Part shown: positions 1-6,460 of the stretch, one piece after another
How positions within the stretch are numbered: position 1 is the first letter of the stretch
Layout: each line of letters starts with the position of its first letter
NCBI GenBank assembly: GCA_023381645.1
Contig: JAMCRJ010000059.1
Location: forward strand, 1-9,038
Direction of reading: 5' to 3'
DNA length: 9,038 bases
Origin: Gammaproteobacteria bacterium
Lineage (GTDB): Bacteria > Pseudomonadota > Gammaproteobacteria > Acidithiobacillales > Acidithiobacillaceae
Notes under the pieces: generated by a model
Told to the model about the DNA's origin: nothing
Seen by the model: only the letters and a program-made list of their open reading frames with translations
Database searches by the model: none
Translations under genes and position numbers: made by a program

Positions 1-244
1 GATGTCCCATGGCCCCGTCGGCAGTGGGCATGATATCAGGATGCCCGGGCTTGGTCCTAGCGGGGACGATGGCTATGGGGACTGGAGCGCCGGTCCTGTC
101 CACCCCAGTCTCTACGCCCTCTGGGCGTCGGGCGCTGGTAGCATTGAAATGCTCGTTGGTTCTGGGGCCGGGGCCATTGGATAAGACAGTAGTGCGGTGC
201 TTTTTTCCGGTCGAGTTCGCTGGCGTTCATAAAAGCGTCATATT

Positions 245-278
245 TGGGGGGTATTCTCGGATTCGGGCACGCCCCCCA
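245..278. repeat. Inverted repeat TGGGGGG / CCCCCCA
   Basis: A perfect 7-bp inverted repeat, TGGGGGG at 245-251 and CCCCCCA at 272-278, is separated by 20 bases. It lies about 20 bases upstream of the GTG start at 301, in its likely leader. There is no following T-run, so it is not a classical rho-independent terminator. It could be a leader hairpin, an operator half-site pair or chance in GC-rich DNA; the sequence alone does not decide. Confidence 0.4.
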
Positions 279-289
279 TCAATTGACTC

Positions 290-293
290 GGAG
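290..293 (+). promoter_or_regulatory. Ribosome binding site for the GTG start at 301
   Basis: GGAG at 290-293 sits seven bases before GTG 301. This is why I place the start there rather than at the TTG further upstream at 244, which has no purine-rich motif before it. Confidence 0.5.
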
Positions 294-300
294 ACCGGTC

Positions 301-549
301 GTGGAACTCAACCCATTGCAAACCCGCGTGGCGAAAGTCTATCAGGAGGGCCTATATGCCGGTATCGGCACTAGGGAGGATGCCCGGATTACCCACGACG
401 CGTTGTTTTTGTTCCTGCTCCAGGAAGCGGAGGGGTGCGTCGACCTGGATGTCTTAGAGAGTCATGTCGCCGTGATCAGTGAACATCTGCAGGATTTTCT
501 GGATGAACTGGCAACGACAATAGCGAACGCCGCGGAAGATTCCCTCTGA
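301..549 (+). CDS. Small hypothetical protein, 82 aa
   Basis: I do not recognise this protein. It is 82 residues long, acidic, and rich in Leu, Glu, Asp and Ala, with an alternating hydrophobic pattern in its second half (DLDVLESHVAVISEHLQDFL) that suggests amphipathic helices. There is no signal peptide, membrane segment or Cys/His metal-binding pattern. It starts with GTG preceded by GGAG at good spacing. It is followed after 55 bases by a second small gene and then by xfp on the same strand, so all three may share a transcript. A small helical partner or regulatory protein is possible, but that is only inferred from size and place. The upstream in-frame TTG at 244 would add 19 residues and is less likely. 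Confidence 0.55.
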   Translation: MELNPLQTRVAKVYQEGLYAGIGTREDARITHDALFLFLLQEAEGCVDLDVLESHVAVISEHLQDFLDELATTIANAAEDSL

Positions 550-604
550 CGGCGGTTAACCCTAAGCATTGAACTCTACTTTTCCACATAGAGGAGATAC
601 ACTG

Positions 605-745
605 ATGTCCGAAGACAGTCAGGAAATCCAGCATCATCAGGTAGCAGGCGAGCCACGGATGCCTGCGGAGGAACGCTACTGCATGATCGCTGAAGCCGCT
701 TATTTCATCGCCGATGAGGGGCGGCAGGCGGATGGCGAAAACTGA
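605..745 (+). CDS. Short DUF2934-like protein, 46 aa
   Basis: This 46-residue gene has a strong ribosome binding site (GAGGAG at 591-596, eight bases before ATG). Its middle, [24 protein letters not shown] at residues 23-46, matches the start of the DUF2934 pattern, in which an I-A-x-x-A-Y stretch is followed by a G-R and then usually by a D-W-x-x-A-E segment. Here the protein ends before that second segment, so it is either a short member or truncated at its 3' end. DUF2934 proteins are small, soluble and of unknown function. It stands 65 bases upstream of xfp on the same strand and is probably cotranscribed. The family call rests on a short motif read by eye; the gene call rests mostly on the ribosome binding site. 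Confidence 0.55.
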   Translation: MSEDSQEIQHHQVAGEPRMPAEERYCMIAEAAYFIADEGRQADGEN

Positions 746-810
746 TTTTCCCATCCCCTGTATGCTCAATCTTCGTCCCACAGTTTTTAGACAACGGAGG
801 ACATCCCACC

Positions 811-3255
811 ATGGTCACTTCCGCTAAAACAGCGACGACAGCTTACGAAGACGAGAACCTCAGCGCTTATGGGCCGACTCGCGCAACCATCCAAGGAACT
901 CCGCTCGCCCCGGAAGAGTTGCGCACAACCGATGCCTACTGGCGAGCCAGTCTCTATCTGTGCCTGGGGATGTTGTACCTCAGGAGCAATCCATTGCTTC
1001 GGGAACCGTTGCGACTGGAACACATAAAACCGCGCTTGCTAGGCCACTGGGGATCGGACGCTGGCCAGTGCTTCACCTATATTCACTTTAACCGGCTGAT
1101 CATCAAGTACGATCTGAACGCGATCTACATCTCCGGCCCCGGTCACGGGGCACCGGCGGTACTGTCCCAGGCATATCTCGAAGGAACCTACTCCGAGATT
1201 TATCCCGACATCCGTGAAGATCTGGTAGGCATGCAGCGCTTCTTCAAGCAGTTTTCCTTCCCCGGGGGCATCGGTAGCCACGCGACTCCGGAAACCCCCG
1301 GCAGCATTCATGAGGGCGGTGAACTTGGTTACAGTGTTTCTCACGCATTTGGAACCGTCTACGATAACCCCGACCTGATCGCCCTAGTCATGGTCGGTGA
1401 TGGCGAAGCGGAGACCGGCCCCTTGGCCACGAGTTGGCATAGCAACAAATTCCTCAATCCGATTACCGATGGGGCGGTGCTGCCGGTGCTCCACCTCAAC
1501 GGCTATAAAATCAACAACCCCACCATTCTGGCGCGCATTAGTCATGCGGAATTGGAGGCGCTATTCGTCGGTTATGGATATACCCCTTACTTCGTGGAGG
1601 GCAGCGATCCAGAGGGCATGCATCAAGCGATGGCCGCCACCATGGAACACTGTGTTCTGGAGATTCGCAAATTCCAGGAACAGGCCCGGCAGAGCGGTGC
1701 GGCTTACCGCCCCCGCTGGCCGATAATCATTCTTCGAAGTCCCAAAGGCTGGACGGCCCCCCGGAAGGTGGACGGGCATTATCTGGAAGGTTTCTGGCGA
1801 GCCCATCAAATCCCTCTCCCGGACGTGGCCACCAACCCAGCCCATCTGAGTCTGTTAGAATCCTGGATGCGCAGTTACCAACCGGAAAAGCACTTTGATG
1901 CGCAAGGGCGACTGATTCCTGAATTGCAAGCTTTGGCGCCCAAGGGGCGGCGGCGCATGAGTGCCAACCCCGTGGCCAATGGGGGTCTGCTGCGCCGCCC
2001 TCTGGATATGCCTGACTTCCGCACGTTCTCCGTGGAGATCGAAAAAGCCGGAGGAACCCTGGCTGGCAACGTGCCCACGCTGGGAAATTTCCTTCGGGAG
2101 GTCATGCGGCTGAATATGCAGAACTTCCGCGTCTTCGGTCCGGACGAGACCCAATCCAACAAACTCACAGCCCTTTATGAGGTCACCCAAAAAGTCTGGC
2201 TCGGGGAATATTTCCCGGAAGATGCCGACGGCGGCGAACTGGCCTTGCAGGGACGGGTGATGGAAATGCTCAGCGAGCATACGATAGAAGGATGGCTGGA
2301 AGGTTATCTGCTGAGCGGGCGGCACGGGCTCATCAATAGCTACGAGCCGTTCATCCACATCATTGACTCCATGTTCAACCAGCACGCCAAATGGCTGGAA
2401 AAATGTAACGCACTGCCCTGGCGGGCCGATGTGGCGTCACTCAACCTGCTGATGACCGGACTGGTCTGGCGGCAGGACCACAATGGTTTTACGCATCAGG
2501 ATCCTGGTTTTCTCGATGTGGTGGCTAACAAGAGCCCCAGCGTGGTGCGCATCTATCTTCCGCCGGATGCCAACTGCCTGCTTTCCGTTGCCGATCATTG
2601 CCTGAAAAGCGTCAATTACGTCAACGTGATCGTCGCGGACAAGCAAAAGAATCTGCAGTACCTGGACATGGAGGCGGCCGTGGCGCACTGCACAAGGGGC
2701 GCTGGCATCTGGAGCTGGGCGAGCAATGACCAGGGGGTTGAACCTGATGTGGTCATGGTGAGTTGCGGTGACGTGCCGACTCTGGAGTCTCTGGCCGCCA
2801 CTGCCCTACTGCGTCAGCACGTGCCCGACATCAAGGTTCGATTCGTGAATGTGGTGGACTTGTTCAAATTGGTACCACATACCGAACACGCACACGGGAT
2901 GACGGATCGTGAGTTCGAGGCGCTGTTCACTTCCAGCCAGCCCGTGATCTTCAACTTCCACTCCTACCCGTGGCTCATCCACCGATTAACCTACCGGCGA
3001 CCCGGACAGCACCATATTCATGTGCGCGGTTACAAAGAGAAAGGCAATATCAGCACGCCCCTGGAACTCGCGATCCTGAATCAGACGGATCGTTTCAGTC
3101 TGGCCATTGACGCCATTGACCGAATACCCCGCCTCTGCGACACGGGGTCCAGTGTGCGCGAGACACTGCTTGATCAACAGTTCGCCTGTAAGAACCATGC
3201 CTACGAATTTGGGGTGGATCGCCAAGATATCACGGATTGGAAGTGGCCGTTTTGA
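811..3255 (+). CDS. xfp: Phosphoketolase (xylulose 5-phosphate / fructose 6-phosphate)
   Basis: This thiamine-diphosphate enzyme cleaves xylulose 5-phosphate (and often fructose 6-phosphate) with phosphate to give acetyl phosphate plus glyceraldehyde 3-phosphate (or erythrose 4-phosphate). The protein has 814 residues, full length for the family. Seen in the sequence: GPGHGAP at 109-115, a Gly/His-rich loop at 152-181 containing [11 protein letters not shown], the thiamine-diphosphate motif GDGEAETGP at 196-204, [10 protein letters not shown] at 230-239, [10 protein letters not shown] at 443-452 carrying the expected catalytic Glu, [11 protein letters not shown] at 504-514, and [11 protein letters not shown] at 556-566 with conserved histidines. 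No key motif is missing. The ATG has GGAGG at 796-800. Upstream small genes may be cotranscribed; downstream lies a perfect inverted repeat and a transposase scar. Which sugar phosphate is preferred cannot be told from the sequence. Confidence 0.97.
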   Translation: MVTSAKTATTAYEDENLSAYGPTRATIQGTPLAPEELRTTDAYWRASLYLCLGMLYLRSNPLLREPLRLEHIKPRLLGHWGSDAGQCFTYIHFNRLIIKYDLNAIYISGPGHGAPAVLSQAYLEGTYSEIYPDIREDLVGMQRFFKQFSFPGGIGSHATPETPGSIHEGGELGYSVSHAFGTVYDNPDLIALVMVGDGEAETGPLATSWHSNKFLNPITDGAVLPVLHLNGYKINNPTILARISHAELEALFVGYGYTPYFVEGSDPEGMHQAMAATMEHCVLEIRKFQEQARQSGAAYRPRWPIIILRSPKGWTAPRKVDGHYLEGFWRAHQIPLPDVATNPAHLSLLESWMRSYQPEKHFDAQGRLIPELQALAPKGRRRMSANPVANGGLLRRPLDMPDFRTFSVEIEKAGGTLAGNVPTLGNFLREVMRLNMQNFRVFGPDETQSNKLTALYEVTQKVWLGEYFPEDADGGELALQGRVMEMLSEHTIEGWLEGYLLSGRHGLINSYEPFIHIIDSMFNQHAKWLEKCNALPWRADVASLNLLMTGLVWRQDHNGFTHQDPGFLDVVANKSPSVVRIYLPPDANCLLSVADHCLKSVNYVNVIVADKQKNLQYLDMEAAVAHCTRGAGIWSWASNDQGVEPDVVMVSCGDVPTLESLAATALLRQHVPDIKVRFVNVVDLFKLVPHTEHAHGMTDREFEALFTSSQPVIFNFHSYPWLIHRLTYRRPGQHHIHVRGYKEKGNISTPLELAILNQTDRFSLAIDAIDRIPRLCDTGSSVRETLLDQQFACKNHAYEFGVDRQDITDWKWPF

Positions 3256-3292
3256 TAATGGCTGAAATATTGACAGCGCGATCAGCCATTGT
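3255..3292. terminator. Inverted repeat just after xfp, possible terminator-like hairpin
   Basis: AATGGCTGA at 3257-3265 and TCAGCCATT at 3282-3290 are perfect reverse complements, with a 16-base loop. The stem extends to 11 pairs if a G-U pair is allowed (3255-3265 with 3282-3292). It starts at the last base of the xfp stop codon. There is no T-run after it, so it does not fit a rho-independent terminator well. It may protect the 3' end of the xfp transcript, weakly attenuate read-through, or be a remnant linked to the insertion sequence that follows. Confidence 0.4.
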
Positions 3293-3301
3293 GGGCCTTA
3301 A

Positions 3302-3617
3302 CTTCCCCATCAGCCGCTCCGCACTGACGGCCTGGCGGCGCTGCGGGTCCTGGCCGCGACGCGGCACCATGATGGTCGCCTCAGACCTTCGGAGCAGGCC
3401 GGAGAATGGTTGCCTTGGGATGCACATCGCCATCGGCAATCTCAAGGCTTACCTGTTGGGCACGTTCCACGGGGTCTCCGGCCGGTATCCGCAGGAATAT
3501 CTCAACGAGTTCGTCTACCGGTTCAACCGGCGCTTTCGGGAAGCGGAGATCCCCCTGCGCCTGCTCAATGCGTGCATGGACCATAGACCCATCCGATTGG
3601 CGGATGAGACAGGTTAA
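3302..3617 (+). pseudogene. IS1595 (ISXO2-like) transposase, 3' fragment with frameshift
   Basis: Only the C-terminal third of a DDE-type transposase remains. It reads first in the frame after the stop at 3299-3301 (…LRTDGLAALRVL…, then …EQAGEWLPW ending at 3418) and then, one base later, in the next frame (HIAIGNLKAYLLGTFHGVSG, then EYLNEFVYRFNRRF and PLRLLNACMDH) to the stop at 3615-3617. One extra base at about 3418-3420 explains the switch: removing it gives a continuous WLPWVHIAIGNLK, the usual text of ISXO2-like transposases. RTDG and GNLK fit the second Asp and the Asn/Lys of the DDNK-type active site. The family is about 300 residues long; here about 105 remain, with no zinc ribbon or first Asp. 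It is certainly non-functional. I could not find the element's terminal repeats. It separates xfp from the oxidoreductase operon. Confidence 0.85.
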
Positions 3618-3696
3618 GAGGCATATATATGAATGCCTTCCTCCCAGTTTGCGTTGCCAAAAATGTTGGCGTAGCCTCGACCGGAGGGTTGGCATC
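3618..3696 (+). promoter_or_regulatory. Leader with dyads before the oxidoreductase operon; possible promoter
   Basis: This AT-richer stretch contains AGGCAT/ATGCCT (3619-3624 and 3633-3638), a TATATAT run at 3624-3630 that could act as a -10 element, and GCCAA/TTGGC (3656-3660 and 3666-3670, with a second TTGGC at 3689-3693). CCTCC at 3640-3644 is complementary to the GGAGG at 3683-3687 and could mask it. A matching -35 is weak (TTGGCG at 3597-3602, with a 19 to 21 base gap). This is the natural place for the operon promoter, but the assignment is inferred from position and composition. Confidence 0.25.
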
Positions 3697-3723
3697 ATGA
3701 TTCGGTTAGGCAAGGAAGGCGGC

Positions 3724-4299
3724 ATGATCGAAATTCGTATCCATGGACGGGGTGGACAAGGCAATGTAGTGGCGGCCTATGTGCTGGCCACCGCCGCCAT
3801 CGGTCAAGGGCTTTTTGCACAGGCGTTTCCCGCCTTCGGCGCGGAGCGCCGGGGAGCCCCGGTGGCCGCTTTCGTACGCATTGCAGAGACGCCCATCCGC
3901 CGTCGTTGTCAGGTGGCTCAACCTGCCTTCGTCATCATCCAGGACGAAACTCTGGCCGCGCTGCCGGACACTCTCGCCGGCCTCGCGTCGGAAGGGGGCG
4001 TGATGATCAATTCCCAGCGCGATTCGCGGGCTCTTTCGGACACCTTCGGGCGGGCTACCTATACGTTGCCCGCCACCCGTCTCTCGCTCGAAGCCCTTGG
4101 TCGTCCCATGCCCAATACGGCCCTGTTGGCCGCCTTTCTCACCCTGACGGAGCTGTTGCCGGTCGCCGGACTCAAGGATGCCCTGGCGCAGCGCTTCAGG
4201 GGCGAAGTGCTGGCCCACAATCTTGCACTGGTCTGCCAGGTGGCAGACGCGACGCCACACGGCATATGGAAGGAGCTGGTGCATGCGGCAAGCGCTTGA
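3724..4299 (+). CDS. porG: Pyruvate/2-oxoacid:ferredoxin oxidoreductase, gamma subunit
   Basis: Gamma subunit of a four-domain-type 2-oxoacid:ferredoxin oxidoreductase, the cytoplasmic enzyme that interconverts a 2-oxoacid and CoA with acyl-CoA, CO2 and reduced ferredoxin. With 191 residues it has the usual length. It shows the N-terminal IRIHGRGGQGNVVAA (residues 4-18) and the family signature FPAFGAERRGAPVAAFVRI (about 35-53), where the subunit helps form the CoA site. AAGGA at 3712-3716 lies seven bases before ATG 3724, and the family alignment begins there. An in-frame ATG at 3697, with GGAGGG at 3683-3688, would add nine residues and is a real alternative. The end overlaps the alpha start by 17 bases, which implies translational coupling. 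Substrate (pyruvate or another 2-oxoacid) is not settled by this subunit. Confidence 0.92.
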   Translation: MIEIRIHGRGGQGNVVAAYVLATAAIGQGLFAQAFPAFGAERRGAPVAAFVRIAETPIRRRCQVAQPAFVIIQDETLAALPDTLAGLASEGGVMINSQRDSRALSDTFGRATYTLPATRLSLEALGRPMPNTALLAAFLTLTELLPVAGLKDALAQRFRGEVLAHNLALVCQVADATPHGIWKELVHAASA

Positions 4300-5470
4300 A
4301 GGTTCTCAGGCCATCGCCCGCGCAGTGGCTCTGTGCCGGCCACAGGTGGTGGCCGCCTATCCCATTACGCCGCAGACCCACATCGTCGAACACATCGCCA
4401 AACTCGTAGCAGACGACAAGTTCCATTGCGAACTCGTGAGCGTGGAAAGCGAATTTTCCGCCGCCTCGGTAGTGCTGGGTGCGGTCTGCGCCGGCTCTCG
4501 CGCCTACACCGCCAGCGCCTCCCAAGGAATTCTGCTGATGAGCGAAGTCCTCTTCAACATCTCCGGGCTGCGTGTGCCCCTGGTGCTCACCTGCGCAAAC
4601 CGGGCGGTTTCCGCGCCGCTTTCCATTTGGAATGATCAGCAAGATTCCATGGCCGTGCGCGATGCGGGTTGGATCCAGATTTACTGCGCGGATAACCAGG
4701 AGGCGGTGGATGCGACCATTCAGGCCTTTCGCATCGCCGAGCGCTGCGAACTGCCGGTGATGGTGTGCGTGGATGGGTTCACCCTGACCCATACCCTGGA
4801 GCCGCTGGAATTGCCGGACCAGGAACTGGTCGACGGCTTCCTGCCGCCCTACCACTTCTCCCGTGCCCTGGATCCGCTGGCTCCGCTTTCCATGGGAACA
4901 CTCGTTGCACCGGAGTATTTCACCGAGGCGCGCCACCTGCATCATGCGGCATTGCTCGCCGCTGAAAAGGAGATCGTGGCGGCGGCACGGGATTGGGCAG
5001 CCGCATGTGGGCGGGAACAGGCGCCGCTTGTGCGGGTGGACGGCCCCGCTGATGCGAAGATCGGTATTCTCACATTGGGATCTGTGTTCGGCACGCTGCT
5101 GGATGCGCGTGATCAGTTTCCGGGGCTGCCGGTGAAACTCATGCATCTGCGTTGCTTCCGTCCGTTTCCGGTGGAGGCCCTGCGGGCCGCCTGTGCCGGG
5201 CTTCATGACCTCATCGTGCTGGAGCGGGCCATCGCACCCGGCGCCGACGGCATCGTGGGGGCAGAAATGCGCTCGGCCCTTGCGGACACCGACAGCCCTC
5301 CGCGGATCCACAATTTCGCTGCAGGTCTGGGCGGTCGGGATGTACCATTGGCAATCTATCCGCGTCTGCTTGAGGCGATCAAAAAACCGCACCCGCGCAT
5401 GAGCGCGATCGACCTCCGGCCCGAACTGCTGCCAGCCGATTCACCAGTTCGCCAGGAGGTTGCCCCTTGA
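4283..5470 (+). CDS. porA: Pyruvate/2-oxoacid:ferredoxin oxidoreductase, alpha subunit
   Basis: Alpha subunit of the same complex, 395 residues. It carries YPITPQT at 26-32, the substrate and thiamine-pyrimidine region typical of PorA, then ESEFSAASVVLGA around 55-67 with the conserved Glu, TASASQGILLMSE at 76-88, and NRAVSAPLSIWNDQQDS at 106-122. The C-terminal half has the transketolase-C-like fold expected (ILTLGSVFGTLLDA, then LRCFRPFP). AAGGAG at 4270-4275 sits seven bases before ATG 4283, inside the gamma gene. The stop overlaps the beta start by four bases. The NDQQDS segment and overall length resemble pyruvate-type enzymes, so pyruvate synthase/oxidase activity is most likely; 2-oxoglutarate or branched-chain substrates are less likely but not excluded. 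Confidence 0.93.
   Translation: MRQALEGSQAIARAVALCRPQVVAAYPITPQTHIVEHIAKLVADDKFHCELVSVESEFSAASVVLGAVCAGSRAYTASASQGILLMSEVLFNISGLRVPLVLTCANRAVSAPLSIWNDQQDSMAVRDAGWIQIYCADNQEAVDATIQAFRIAERCELPVMVCVDGFTLTHTLEPLELPDQELVDGFLPPYHFSRALDPLAPLSMGTLVAPEYFTEARHLHHAALLAAEKEIVAAARDWAAACGREQAPLVRVDGPADAKIGILTLGSVFGTLLDARDQFPGLPVKLMHLRCFRPFPVEALRAACAGLHDLIVLERAIAPGADGIVGAEMRSALADTDSPPRIHNFAAGLGGRDVPLAIYPRLLEAIKKPHPRMSAIDLRPELLPADSPVRQEVAP
5454..5459 (+). promoter_or_regulatory. Ribosome binding site deciding the TTG start of porB
   Basis: A perfect AGGAGG lies seven bases before TTG 5467, which overlaps the porA stop as TTGA. The first in-frame ATG, at 5497, has no comparable motif. TTG is therefore the better start. 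Confidence 0.75.
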
Positions 5471-6450
5471 CGCCACAGACGCTGCACGATCTTCGCATGG
5501 CCCAGCCCCGCTTTCAGGGGCTCGAAGCGGGTCACCGGGCCTGCCAGGGCTGCGGGCAGGCCCTGGCGGCGCGGCTCACCCTGGAAGAATCGGGGCCTGA
5601 CGTGGTGGTTGCCAACGCCACCGGCTGCCTTGAAGTTTTCACCACCGCCTGGCCGGATTCTGCTTGGCGGGTGCCCTGGCTGCATTCCCTGTTCGCAAAC
5701 ACCGGCGCCGTGGCGGCAGGCATGGAGGCGGCGCTGAAGATGCAGGGCCGCGACATCAAGGTGCTGGCCTTCGCGGGTGACGGTGGCACCTTCGACATCG
5801 GTTTCCAGGCGCTTTCCGGCATGCTCGAGCGTGGGCACAATGTGCTCTTCATCTGCTACGACAACGAAGCCTACATGAACACGGGTGTACAGCGTTCCAG
5901 TTCCACGCCCCATGCCGCCGCTACAACCACATCCCCCGCAGGCGTGGCGCGCATGGGCAAGCGCCACCTGAAAAAAGATATTCTTTCCATCATAGCCGCC
6001 CATCACATTCCTTATGCAGCGACCGCATCGGTCGCCTATCCTGCCGATTTACGGAAGAAGGTGCGGCGCGGCATTGAGGTGGAAGGGCCGAGCTTCCTGC
6101 AGATCCATTCCCCTTGCCCCCTCGGCTGGGGTCATGGCAGTGAACTTTCCATCGAGGTGGCACGCCTTGCGGTGCAGAGCGGGATGTTCCCGCTCATCGA
6201 ACTGGAGCAGGGCGCACTGGTCGGGGCCATGCCGATCCGGCAGATTCGTCCGGTGGCGGACTACCTCAAGCTCCAGGGACGCTTCAAGCACCTCTTCGCC
6301 GGCGACGCCCTGGCCCGAGAAGAACTCGCCCATCTCCAGGCCCTCGCCGATCAAAACATAGAGGATTATGCCTTGAAAGCGGAAACTGCTGACCCCTTCG
6401 ACACGGAAGGCGCGGATACGGTGCGCCGCGGCGGCCTCCGTTCTACCTAA
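5467..6450 (+). CDS. porB: Pyruvate/2-oxoacid:ferredoxin oxidoreductase, beta subunit
   Basis: Beta subunit, 327 residues, which binds thiamine diphosphate and the proximal [4Fe-4S] cluster. The cluster ligands are visible: CQGC at 26-29, Cys54 in ATGCLEV, and Cys217 in HSPCPLGW, the usual PorB set of four. The thiamine-diphosphate/Mg motif runs from GDGGTFDIG (104-112) to DNEAYMNTGVQRSS (132-145), a strong PorB signature. The start is TTG, overlapping the porA stop codon by four bases and preceded by AGGAGG, so alpha and beta are tightly coupled. The TAA stop provides the first bases of the ribosome binding site of the next gene. All catalytic features appear intact; it would act in the cytoplasm with the gamma and alpha subunits. 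The electron-carrying delta (ferredoxin-like) subunit is not a separate gene but appears in the C-terminus of the next protein. Confidence 0.94.
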   Translation: MTPQTLHDLRMAQPRFQGLEAGHRACQGCGQALAARLTLEESGPDVVVANATGCLEVFTTAWPDSAWRVPWLHSLFANTGAVAAGMEAALKMQGRDIKVLAFAGDGGTFDIGFQALSGMLERGHNVLFICYDNEAYMNTGVQRSSSTPHAAATTTSPAGVARMGKRHLKKDILSIIAAHHIPYAATASVAYPADLRKKVRRGIEVEGPSFLQIHSPCPLGWGHGSELSIEVARLAVQSGMFPLIELEQGALVGAMPIRQIRPVADYLKLQGRFKHLFAGDALAREELAHLQALADQNIEDYALKAETADPFDTEGADTVRRGGLRST

Positions 6451-6460
6451 GGAGAACGTT

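Larger units (their letters stand above)
1..300. other. Stretch without a recognised gene
   Basis: I see no convincing gene here. Reading frames are open for 50 to 120 codons on the + strand, but they lack good ribosome binding sites and give low-complexity Gly/Pro/Ser-rich products typical of non-coding GC-rich DNA. On the minus strand two overlapping frames are open: one from an ATG near position 230 for about 56 codons, and another reading out of the window through position 1. They could be a decayed gene read leftwards, but I recognise no family in either. The only clear structure is a G6/C6 inverted repeat at 245-278, listed separately. Confidence 0.5.

Noticed and set aside
9..374. Open frame of 121 codons at the left end as a protein gene
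   Set aside because: It lacks a ribosome site, is low in complexity, and overlaps the better-supported gene at 301 in another frame.
563..600. TTGAAC at 569-574 with CATAGA as a promoter for the DUF2934-like gene
   Set aside because: The spacing is only 12 bases, too short for a sigma-70 promoter.
3270..3298. TTGACA at 3270-3275 as a promoter -35 element
   Set aside because: No -10-like hexamer lies 15 to 19 bases downstream; the site also falls in the loop of the inverted repeat.
3406..3723. An N-terminal extension of PorG reaching back to ATG 3406
   Set aside because: The added residues are an out-of-frame reading of the transposase fragment; the family begins at or near 3724, with good ribosome sites only at 3697 and 3724.
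4196..5392. Long open frame of 398 codons on the minus strand across porA
   Set aside because: It is antisense to a well-supported gene, has no family resemblance, and its openness follows from the codon bias of the GC-rich + strand gene.
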